From contig JAFZOE010000232.1 of NCBI GenBank assembly GCA_017552845.1, positions 1-7,248 on the forward strand: a stretch of 7,248 nt of DNA, read 5' to 3'. Source of the DNA: Clostridia bacterium (GTDB lineage: Bacteria > Bacillota > Clostridia > Oscillospirales > Acutalibacteraceae). The notes beneath the pieces were generated by a model. The model ran no database searches, had not been told where the DNA came from, and worked only from the letters and a program-made list of their open reading frames with translations. A program made the translations under genes and the position numbers. Of the stretch, positions 1-5,557 are shown piece by piece; the first letter of the stretch is position 1, and each line of letters opens with the position of its first letter.

Positions 1-280
1 CAAAAAAAATTATCTTCTGCCAGATATCATTAATAAAATAAAATGACAGGCAAATATAAACTGCAAAAAAAATAACACGGAAAACATAATTTGTGGCACT
101 GGGAGTTGCCATGTTCTGAAGAAAATAATACAACACACCCTCTATGAGAGCAATTGCAAAAAGAAAAGACATGGTCTTCATAAAAGAGTATCTGAGTTTA
201 TCTTTAAACATCATATACCGCATAGGCATATATATAAATGCATCTGCCATAATATAAAATACAGACAATAGTAACGACAT
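1..280 (-). CDS. Partial membrane protein, probable GHKL/AgrC-like sensor histidine kinase (N-terminus only)
   Basis: An open frame starts with ATG at 280 and runs 93 codons without a stop to the left edge, so the gene is truncated by the window. The visible protein begins MSLLLSVFYIMADAFIYM and is very hydrophobic, with likely membrane segments at about residues 3-20, 36-54 and 66-84, separated by short basic stretches (RYMMFKDKLR). No kinase motifs are visible because the catalytic part would lie outside. The start follows the response regulator stop with no spacer, and a strong GGAGG (289-293, minus strand) sits 8 nt upstream inside the last regulator codons. A short multi-spanning protein directly after a LytTR regulator is the usual position of an AgrC-type sensor kinase; that function is inferred from context. 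An unrelated membrane protein remains possible. Confidence 0.7.
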   Translation of the reverse strand, partial: MSLLLSVFYIMADAFIYMPMRYMMFKDKLRYSFMKTMSFLFAIALIEGVLYYFLQNMATPSATNYVFRVIFFAVYICLSFYFINDIWQKIIFF

Positions 281-1003
281 TTACTGTTCCTCCATCTGCC
301 GCCAGCGCCAACTTGTAATATCACTTTTGACCGCCTGCCTTGTGCGCACTGGCATTGGCAAAATGTGATTGCAGTTCATATAGATATTATCGTCATCATA
401 GTTTTTCAGGTGTCTGAAATTAATGATAAAGCTACGCGAAAGTTTGTAAAAGTTTTCTTCGCCGATCAGTTCCTGATAGAATTCGCCTATGGTTTTTGTC
501 GTTTCCAAATTTTTGAATTTGGTGTATACCTTGCATCCTTTTTTATAAGTTTCAATATATATGATATCATTAAGGCGCACCTCAAAATTTAATCTTTCAG
601 ACGAAAAAGAAATGGTTTTTATATCTCTTTCCCATCTGTGCTTTATGCGCTGCATAACATGGTCAAAGGCATTGATATCATACGGCTTCACAAGATAACC
701 ATCCGCATCAACAGAATAGCTTTCCGCGGCAAAATCAGCGGAGGTTGTGCAAAAGACAATACTGCCTTCATATCCTTTGGCATAAATCTGCTTTGCGGCT
801 GTCATGCCATTCATCTCCGCCATATATATATCCATAAAAATCATATCTGCATTTTTAATGTTTTCATATGATTCCAAAAGCGCCTCGGCACAGTCAAACT
901 GAACCGTCTGCACTTCTACGGAATGGTTTTTACCAAATCTGCTGAGAAGATTTATCAATCTGGTTCTTTCCTGGGCAAGATCATCGCAAATAACACACAG
1001 CAT
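281..1003 (-). CDS. LytTR-family response regulator (AgrA/LytR type)
   Basis: A 240-residue transcriptional regulator acting in the cytoplasm at DNA. Residues 1-120 form a receiver domain: acidic pair D7/D8, phospho-acceptor D58 in the context MIFMDIYM, T86/T87 at the switch position, and K106 in YLVKPYD. All catalytic positions are intact. Residues about 129-236 match the LytTR DNA-binding domain (LNDIIYIETYKKGCKVYT; YKLSRSFIINFRHLK). The family binds pairs of short direct repeats and typically controls peptide-signalling, bacteriocin or surface genes; the target here is unknown. The start is supported by GGTGAT at 1007-1012, which fits the distal part of the anti-Shine-Dalgarno with correct register. 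It abuts the next gene with 0 nt, consistent with a two-component operon. The region is clearly more AT-rich than the mannosidase operon. Confidence 0.93.
   Translation of the reverse strand: MLCVICDDLAQERTRLINLLSRFGKNHSVEVQTVQFDCAEALLESYENIKNADMIFMDIYMAEMNGMTAAKQIYAKGYEGSIVFCTTSADFAAESYSVDADGYLVKPYDINAFDHVMQRIKHRWERDIKTISFSSERLNFEVRLNDIIYIETYKKGCKVYTKFKNLETTKTIGEFYQELIGEENFYKLSRSFIINFRHLKNYDDDNIYMNCNHILPMPVRTRQAVKSDITSWRWRQMEEQ
289..293 (-). promoter_or_regulatory. Ribosome binding site GGAGG for the truncated membrane protein
   Basis: GGAGG lies 8 nt before the ATG at 280 and within the codons for the last Glu-Glu of the response regulator. The good match and spacing decide the start of the downstream gene. 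The overlap with the regulator's coding end suggests the two proteins are made together by translational coupling. Confidence 0.75.
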
Positions 1004-1124
1004 ATTATCACCGGCCTATACAAAAATTGCAGTATTTCTCAAAGATATTGAAACAATCATTTGTTCTGAAATATGCGAATATCTGTTTTTGCTCATTATT
1101 ATTTATGTTTTTTATTACTTTTTC

Positions 1125-1154
1125 ATAATATCATATCATTTGTATTCAAGTCAA
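1125..1154 (-). promoter_or_regulatory. Candidate sigma-A-type promoter of the response regulator operon
   Basis: On the minus strand, TTGACT (1149-1154) and TATTAT (1125-1130) are separated by 18 nt; each box has one mismatch to the consensus. Transcription would start near 1118 and leave a leader of about 115 nt before the regulator ATG at 1003. This is the best match in the intergenic region, but AT-rich DNA yields such matches by chance, so it is tentative. Confidence 0.45.
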
Positions 1155-1186
1155 GATTAACGCCAAACATCGCGGAAGAGGCCGAT

Positions 1187-1217
1187 AAAAAAATCTGTAT
1201 TTCAGAACTGCCTGAAA
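1187..1217 (-). terminator. Weak terminator-like hairpin with T-run
   Basis: On the minus strand a perfect 6-bp stem TTTCAG/CTGAAA with a 6-nt loop (1200-1217) is followed, after 6 nt, by seven T residues (1187-1193). The stem is short and AT-rich and the gap before the T-run is longer than usual. It may be a backup terminator insulating the regulator promoter just downstream, or it may be chance. Confidence 0.25.
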
Positions 1218-1350
1218 AATGTTGCTGAACCAACCAAAAGGTTGCGATGAATTGACACCAGGAAATCGACATAAATATTCAATGTTATGATGAGCTAATA
1301 GGTGAACAGCGTTAAAAACTAAAACGGTAATGAAAACGGAGCGTTTCGGT

Positions 1351-1406
1351 AAGAGAAAAAGAATGACCGCCGATGCCTAAAACCTGCAAGTCTTAAGTAT
1401 CAACGG
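1351..1406 (-). terminator. Rho-independent terminator of tRNA-Ser
   Basis: Nine nt after the encoded CCA, the minus strand forms a two-part hairpin. The lower stem is CCGTTGAT/ATCGGCGG (1399-1406 with 1367-1374, 8 bp including two G-U), then a single A/C mismatch. The upper stem is CTTAAGAC/GTTTTAGG (1390-1397 with 1376-1383, 8 bp including two G-U), with loop TTGCAG. It is followed by a pyrimidine-rich tail, TCATTCTTTTTCTCTT. Position and structure fit transcription termination after the tRNA. The hairpin would also mark the 3' trailer removed during maturation. Confidence 0.7.
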
Positions 1407-1414
1407 CTCTTATT

Positions 1415-1502
1415 TGGCGGAGAGTCAGGGATTCGAACCCTGGGTTCGTTTCCGAACACAGCATTTCGAGTGCTGCACCTTCGACCACTCGGACAACTCT
1501 CC
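1415..1502 (-). tRNA. tRNA-Ser (anticodon CGA)
   Basis: This is an 88-nt class II tRNA reading UCG codons. The acceptor stem pairs GGAGAGT (1496-1502) with ACTCTCC (1419-1425), followed by discriminator G (1418) and a genome-encoded CCA (1415-1417). The anticodon arm is CAGCA-CTCGAAA-TGCTG with anticodon CGA. The long variable arm GTTCG-GAAA-CGAAC is the serine hallmark. The T arm CAGGG-TTCGAAT-CCCTG is intact, and the D arm carries the usual GAGTGGT. A near-consensus promoter lies upstream and a hairpin terminator follows, so it appears to be a single-gene transcription unit. Confidence 0.97.
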
Positions 1503-1507
1503 TTATT

Positions 1508-1543
1508 CACTTTTTGCCGTGGATATAACCTGACGGCGAAGTG
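1508..1543. repeat. Interrupted inverted repeat in the tRNA-Ser leader region
   Basis: Two nested arms are symmetrical: CACTT/AAGTG (1508-1512 with 1539-1543) and GCCGT/ACGGC (1516-1520 with 1533-1537), around a 12-nt centre. With the predicted start near 1538, only the inner stem would lie fully in the pre-tRNA leader. It could be a processing hairpin, an operator-like site just downstream of the -10 box, or fortuitous. No T-run follows on the minus strand, so it is not a terminator for that direction. Confidence 0.4.
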
Positions 1544-1544
1544 T

Positions 1545-1573
1545 ATTTTAACAAAACAAACGGGATTTGTCAA
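1545..1573 (-). promoter_or_regulatory. Promoter of tRNA-Ser, embedded in the upstream terminator
   Basis: On the minus strand a perfect -35 box TTGACA (1568-1573) and -10 box TAAAAT (1545-1550, one mismatch) are spaced exactly 17 nt. This predicts a start near 1538 and a leader of about 36 nt before the mature tRNA end at 1502. The -35 box falls in the loop of the terminator that ends the mannosidase operon, and the spacer contains the descending arm of that hairpin and its T-rich tract. Confidence 0.75.
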
Positions 1574-1585
1574 GTAATCCCGTTT
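1551..1585 (-). terminator. Rho-independent terminator of the mannosidase operon
   Basis: A perfect 10-bp stem AAACGGGATT/AATCCCGTTT (1576-1585 with 1558-1567 on the minus strand) with an 8-nt loop is followed by GTTTTGTT. It starts 3 nt after the HAD gene stop, so it ends the four-gene operon. The plus-strand reading is also followed by a T-rich stretch (ATTTTATT), so it could work both ways, although no plus-strand gene needs it here. Confidence 0.8.
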
Positions 1586-1588
1586 ATT

Positions 1589-2221
1589 TTATTGATTGAT
1601 AATGTCGATTACCTCTATGAGTGATTCGACCACCTTAGCGCCCGTATTTTCGAGGCGTTCTTTTTTGTCGTGCCCGGATGCAAGCAGTATGCAGTCTGCA
1701 CCTGTCTCGGCGGCAAGCTCGTAATCATGCTCAAGATCGCCTATGGCAAGAACTCTGCCAGTTCCGTTTTTTGCAATATACTTCTTTGCTCTTTCGATTT
1801 TTGAACCTGCAAAGAAGTCTTCCGAGCCGAGAATTGCGTCGAAATATTGTGTTACGCCGTATTTCTCTGTATTTTTCCTGAGAAGATCATTGTTTGATGA
1901 CGAAACAATTATTTGTCTGCATCCGCATTCTTTGAAGTATTCAAGCAGTTCGATAACACCTTCGGATAAGTGTGCTTCATCAAGGTGCCTGATATATCCT
2001 TCATTGAAATCTTTGATGATTTCTGCATAATCATATTTTTCAAGGTCAAAGACCTTTTCATAGAATTTTATAATCGGAACTCCGATGACCTCTCTGTATC
2101 TGACTATGTCGATTCTTTCGAGCCCGCGTTCGTCAAGCATATCATTGACGCTGTTAAGGCACGCATCCACATCATTCAGCAGGGTCCCGTTCCAGTCCCA
2201 TAGTATGTAGCGATAGTCCAT
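1589..2221 (-). CDS. HAD-superfamily hydrolase, phosphoglycolate phosphatase-like (subfamily IA)
   Basis: A 210-residue cytoplasmic protein, a normal length for this family. The HAD motifs run in order. Motif I is LWDWNGTLL, with nucleophile D9. Residues about 15-90 form a helical cap. Motif II is S107 in IIVSSSNND, motif III is K141 in AGSKIERAKK, and motif IV is D162/D166 in AIGDLEHDYELA. Such proteins remove phosphate from small metabolites, often sugar phosphates or phosphoglycolate; the substrate cannot be read from sequence. The usual second aspartate of motif I is N11, a recurrent variant that may alter the acid/base step. The start is supported by AGAGG six nt upstream (2228-2232). 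It is the last gene of the operon, 16 nt after the permease. Clean-up of a phosphorylated sugar from glycan breakdown is possible but inferred. Confidence 0.88.
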   Translation of the reverse strand: MDYRYILWDWNGTLLNDVDACLNSVNDMLDERGLERIDIVRYREVIGVPIIKFYEKVFDLEKYDYAEIIKDFNEGYIRHLDEAHLSEGVIELLEYFKECGCRQIIVSSSNNDLLRKNTEKYGVTQYFDAILGSEDFFAGSKIERAKKYIAKNGTGRVLAIGDLEHDYELAAETGADCILLASGHDKKERLENTGAKVVESLIEVIDIINQ

Positions 2222-2237
2222 TATTTACCTCTTATTA

Positions 2238-3092
2238 TTACCATATCATCAGCGCAGCTATGCCGCAAAGCGCTAGAACGACGGAAATAATCTCTTTTTT
2301 GCCCGGTTTCTTTGAAGCGAAAAACCCGTAAACGGTTGAAATAACCAGCACTCCGCCTGTCACAAAAGGATACTGAAGCGACGCCGCGAGAACGCTCAGC
2401 GCAATCAGCAGTATATAGTTCCCAAGTGCGCACATAATTCCGTAGCCGCCCATGCAAACTATACCGATGTAGCCGATTCTCACTTTTTCATCCTTCTTTG
2501 CCAACGTGAAAATAAGTGTTACAGCGAGAATAACCGTGAATGTTTCGGTGAGCATTGAATAATTGGCCGCGCTGGTTTTCGGATATGGAGCGAAAGTGAA
2601 ATATTTATTGATAACTCCGTAAAGACCGTTTGTGAAGAATACGCCGATATAATATGGCACGCCGCCCTTGATTTCGCTCTTTTTGATTGAGACGACCAGT
2701 GCCGCTGTCATCAGTAAAAGACAGATTATTTTGCCCGCCGTCACTTCCTCGCTAAAAACCAGAATTCCGGCAAGGAAGGGGAGAACCATGCCTCCTGTCA
2801 TACTGAATACAGAGTATTTCGAGAGATTGGTCCTTCCGAGAGCGCGCATTGAACAAATATTGAAAAGTATGAAATCAATTGCAGAAACCGCCGCAACGAT
2901 GACCGTAAATACAGTAGTTTCTAAGCGGAAACGATTGATTATCGTCAATGCGACAAGCCCGGCAAAATGCGCTCCTGCAGTAAAGATCAATGTCGCTTTA
3001 TTTCCGGAGCCGTATTTTTCCTGATATTTATCTGAAAAGATGAATACAAAACTGAACAGCAGAGCGGAAACGCTCAGTAATCCGTAATACAT
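2238..3092 (-). CDS. EamA/DMT-superfamily permease, about 10 membrane helices
   Basis: A 284-residue integral membrane protein, the typical length of drug/metabolite transporter (DMT) family members. Hydrophobic segments lie at about residues 2-20, 33-53, 60-82, 92-113, 119-136, 147-163, 176-197, 206-223, 226-256 (probably two) and 266-283. They form two repeats of five helices. The first repeat ends with an EamA-like pattern (SMTGGMVLPFLAGILVFSEEVTAGK), and the second with a weaker copy (LQYPFVTGGVLVISTVYGFFASKK) lacking the usual acidic residue. The family moves amino acids, nucleotide sugars and other small solutes; the substrate here is unknown. It starts 5 nt after the mannosidase stop. 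The nearest purine-rich site (AAGGAA, 3109-3114) is 16 nt from the ATG, so initiation probably relies on translational coupling. Context hints at a sugar-related solute, but this is inference. Confidence 0.85.
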   Translation of the reverse strand: MYYGLLSVSALLFSFVFIFSDKYQEKYGSGNKATLIFTAGAHFAGLVALTIINRFRLETTVFTVIVAAVSAIDFILFNICSMRALGRTNLSKYSVFSMTGGMVLPFLAGILVFSEEVTAGKIICLLLMTAALVVSIKKSEIKGGVPYYIGVFFTNGLYGVINKYFTFAPYPKTSAANYSMLTETFTVILAVTLIFTLAKKDEKVRIGYIGIVCMGGYGIMCALGNYILLIALSVLAASLQYPFVTGGVLVISTVYGFFASKKPGKKEIISVVLALCGIAALMIW

Positions 3093-3097
3093 ACTGT

Positions 3098-5554
3098 TTA
3101 TTTAACTATTCCTTCAAGGAAGTTTGTTTCGGCAACATAGCCGTCTTTATCAATTCTGAAAGTCTTGATTTCAAGCGGGCTGAAATCGGCATAGAATCCC
3201 GCCTCGATTAAATCGCAGACAATCGCCGCTCTTATCTGCTTGCCTTGAGTTTCGCGAACTCTCAGTATATACTCGCCGCTGCCGTCTTCGCAGAGTTTGA
3301 AGGCAGTGATTTCTATATTATCCTTATCAATGCTTACATAGGATTTCTTCAGCGGCAGATTTCCCTTGTGATAGCCGATGGGAACTGCTTCGGGCTTAGA
3401 ACAGAGAATTCGGGCAAATTTATGAACGTTGCTCAGCTGAGCTTCTCCTTTATGGGGATATATACCGTATTCAAATCTCTGAAGCCCTTCATCGCAGTAT
3501 GCAAAATCAGCTTCGGGTCTGTCTGAATAATGATCTGCAAAAATGGAATTTCTCAGCATTGTCAGGCGCAGAGTATTGTCGGGACAGTCATAGCTGTATT
3601 TTGAATTTGTGATGATTGAAACGCCTTGATTTTCAGCGGTTACATCCGCCCAGAGCAGAGCGGGTTCCTCTTCGCCGTTACAGGGCCTTTTGATAAATCC
3701 CCCGGGGATTTCATAGGTCGATATGGGATTGTTTCCGGGAATTGTTACGGGCATCTTGAGAATCGTAAGCGGCTCCTGCCAGAGAATTCTCGCCTCTACT
3801 CTTATCATTTCAGATTCGCTGTCAAGGATGAAATCCTGTGATAGATAGGATTTGCCGTATTTATGACGGATTCTCATGACAGCCCTTGCGCCGTCTGATT
3901 CTACAAGCTTCATATCCTCAAGTTCCATAGTCCCTATAATATCGTGGAACTTAAAGATATTATGAGCCCAAGTATCAGGCTCCGTATTATCTATAATCGT
4001 TGGAATTAACGAGCCCTCGCAGATGTGCTCAACATCATCTTCTTTAGTAACGAGTGATTTTATTGCACCTGTTTTCTTGTCAAAAACAGCTTTGATGTAT
4101 TTATTCTCAATGAAATCTTCGCCTGCAGTAATGTCGGAATCAGCTATTTCTTCATCGATAGGCGCATCTGCAAACCAGAGATGATAAACAGCATATCCCA
4201 TAGCGGGGATATCTGCAAGGAAAACAGTATCGAGATGCGTATCATTTGAACGCGAGGAGCGGACATTTGAAAATACGACCGCGTTGCCGTCACTGTCGGT
4301 TACTTTCTTTGACGGATGATAGGTGCGGACCGTTGTTTTAACCGGGAAGGATAGGGGATTGAATACTGCTATTGCTCTCGGGAAAGCGTGGTTTTCGCAG
4401 TGATGGCGTTCATTTTTAAAAACGGTATCGGAAATGCCGTCAATCCATGTGTCGATTCTCGCGGTAATTCTCTGAAGTGCCTCGTTCTCCGTATCGAAGG
4501 CAACAGTCAGCGCATAGCCCATTTGTTCGCGCGCATCATCATAGGCTTCTCTTATCGAGCAGCCGCAGAGAATATCATGAAACTGGTTGTAGCAGACCTT
4601 CAGCCATGCTTTTTTGATTTCTGCAGTGAAATCATTTCCGCCTGCTTCTGCGAAAGCAACAGTGCTCCATTTTTCGGCTTTTTCAAGTTCCGATTCAGCT
4701 TTTCTGTTTAATTCTTTTATAAGAGAAGTGGCCGAGTAGCATCCGCTCGCATGATGCTGAAGCTCGTCATTCCATGAAGGTATTTCAAGCGGAGCGGCGC
4801 AGACAGATGTGAAGTATTCATCCGGCGAGGAGAATTCAAGCTCGCTACAGCCTTCATCAATAAGAGATTTGATGTATTCAATATCTCCCTTTGTCGGACC
4901 GCCTCCGTGATTGCCAACTCCGTAAAAGAGCATCATTCCGTGGCCGGATTTTTCACCCTGCTCCTCCATAACTATACGGGCGCGGTCTATGGCTTCTTTA
5001 CCGTTTTCGGCGTAGCCCGTAGGTATTCTGTAAGTCAGAACTCTTGAACCGTCCGGAGAATCCCACCAGAAGAGATTATCCGGTATATCCGGGTTTTCTT
5101 TATTATTCGGTCTCATCATAACATAGCAGCGCATACCACCCTTTGTGAGCAGCTGCGGCATCATTGCGTTATGGCCGAATGAATCAACATTATATCCGGT
5201 TCGGCAGATTTTGCCGAATTTCTCATGGTAATAGAGCTGGCTGTAAAGCGCCTGCCTCGCAAAGCTTTCGGCATCAGGCATATTGCAGTCGGGCTGAACC
5301 CACCAGCCGTTGACGGGCACCCATCTGCCTTCTTTTACAAGTTCCCTGATTTCTTCAAAGAGTGCAGGGTCAATATCCTCAACCCATTTGTAGTAGCAGG
5401 CGGAGGAGCAGGTGAATATAAAATCATCGTATTCGTGCAGTCTGTCAACAGCAGAGCGGAATGTCTGGAGCACTTCGCCGCAGCCTTCCTGCCAGCGCCA
5501 GAGCCAGGTCGGGTCAAGATGGGCGTTGCCTGTAAGATGAATCTTCTGTTTCAT
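3098..5554 (-). CDS. Alpha-mannosidase, glycoside hydrolase family 38
   Basis: An 818-residue retaining, metal-dependent alpha-mannosidase that removes mannose from alpha-linked glycans. It has no signal peptide (it starts MKQKIHLTGNAHLDPTWLWR), so it should act in the cytoplasm. The N-terminal catalytic domain carries zinc-binding H12 and D14 in AHLDPTWLW, the nucleophile D124 in YNVDSFGHN, and GVGNHGGGPT at 212-221. The middle helical domain contains the substrate-site pattern ELQHHASGCYS (264-274) and the metal ligand H326 in NQFHDILCGCS. The C-terminal beta-rich domain begins with VFNPLSFP (about 397) and includes ENKYIKAVFDKKTGAIKSL (483-501). Length and the HLDP.WLWRWQEG start fit bacterial family members. 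The start is fixed by AAGGAG, 8 nt upstream. It lies 3 nt after the upstream gene and 5 nt before the permease. Oligosaccharides must therefore be imported first; the importer is not visible. Confidence 0.97.
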   Translation of the reverse strand: MKQKIHLTGNAHLDPTWLWRWQEGCGEVLQTFRSAVDRLHEYDDFIFTCSSACYYKWVEDIDPALFEEIRELVKEGRWVPVNGWWVQPDCNMPDAESFARQALYSQLYYHEKFGKICRTGYNVDSFGHNAMMPQLLTKGGMRCYVMMRPNNKENPDIPDNLFWWDSPDGSRVLTYRIPTGYAENGKEAIDRARIVMEEQGEKSGHGMMLFYGVGNHGGGPTKGDIEYIKSLIDEGCSELEFSSPDEYFTSVCAAPLEIPSWNDELQHHASGCYSATSLIKELNRKAESELEKAEKWSTVAFAEAGGNDFTAEIKKAWLKVCYNQFHDILCGCSIREAYDDAREQMGYALTVAFDTENEALQRITARIDTWIDGISDTVFKNERHHCENHAFPRAIAVFNPLSFPVKTTVRTYHPSKKVTDSDGNAVVFSNVRSSRSNDTHLDTVFLADIPAMGYAVYHLWFADAPIDEEIADSDITAGEDFIENKYIKAVFDKKTGAIKSLVTKEDDVEHICEGSLIPTIIDNTEPDTWAHNIFKFHDIIGTMELEDMKLVESDGARAVMRIRHKYGKSYLSQDFILDSESEMIRVEARILWQEPLTILKMPVTIPGNNPISTYEIPGGFIKRPCNGEEEPALLWADVTAENQGVSIITNSKYSYDCPDNTLRLTMLRNSIFADHYSDRPEADFAYCDEGLQRFEYGIYPHKGEAQLSNVHKFARILCSKPEAVPIGYHKGNLPLKKSYVSIDKDNIEITAFKLCEDGSGEYILRVRETQGKQIRAAIVCDLIEAGFYADFSPLEIKTFRIDKDGYVAETNFLEGIVK

Positions 5555-5557
5555 TTC

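Larger units (their letters stand above)
1004..1414. other. AT-rich intergenic region between tRNA-Ser and the response regulator
   Basis: This 411-base stretch has no convincing protein gene. From right to left it holds the tRNA terminator hairpin (1351-1406), a stretch of about 130 bases with no clear signal apart from a small inverted repeat (caacc-aaaa-ggttg, near 1231-1244), a weak hairpin plus T-run (1187-1217), a candidate promoter (1125-1154), and a roughly 115-nt AT-rich leader of the regulator gene. The leader contains only a weak 5-bp AACAA/TTGTT hairpin near 1050-1066. I saw no clear pair of LytTR-type direct repeats, so autoregulation cannot be claimed. Confidence 0.7.

Noticed and set aside
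1330..1380. Plus-strand 16-codon frame MKTERFGKRKRMTADA
   Set aside because: It has no ribosome binding site, is very short, and overlaps the minus-strand terminator tail and lower stem of tRNA-Ser. Its basic composition follows from the purine-rich complement of the T-rich tail.
1004..1414. Paired LytTR binding repeats upstream of the regulator
   Set aside because: Several GTT-containing 9-mers occur (near 1311 and 1343, and a minus-strand GGCGTTAAT near 1157-1165), but none form a convincing pair with the expected spacing of about two helical turns.
1415..1502. tRNA-Ser as an active attachment site for a mobile element
   Set aside because: No second copy of the tRNA 3' end, no integrase and no phage or conjugation gene is visible in the window. 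Only the location is suggestive.
2221..2457. Minus-strand frame of 78 codons overlapping the permease 3' end
   Set aside because: It lies inside the permease gene in another frame, has Arg-rich composition typical of shadow frames, and has no family resemblance.
4388..4711. Plus-strand frame of 107 codons inside the mannosidase gene
   Set aside because: It is fully antisense to conserved GH38 coding sequence, with no promoter, ribosome binding site or recognisable domain.
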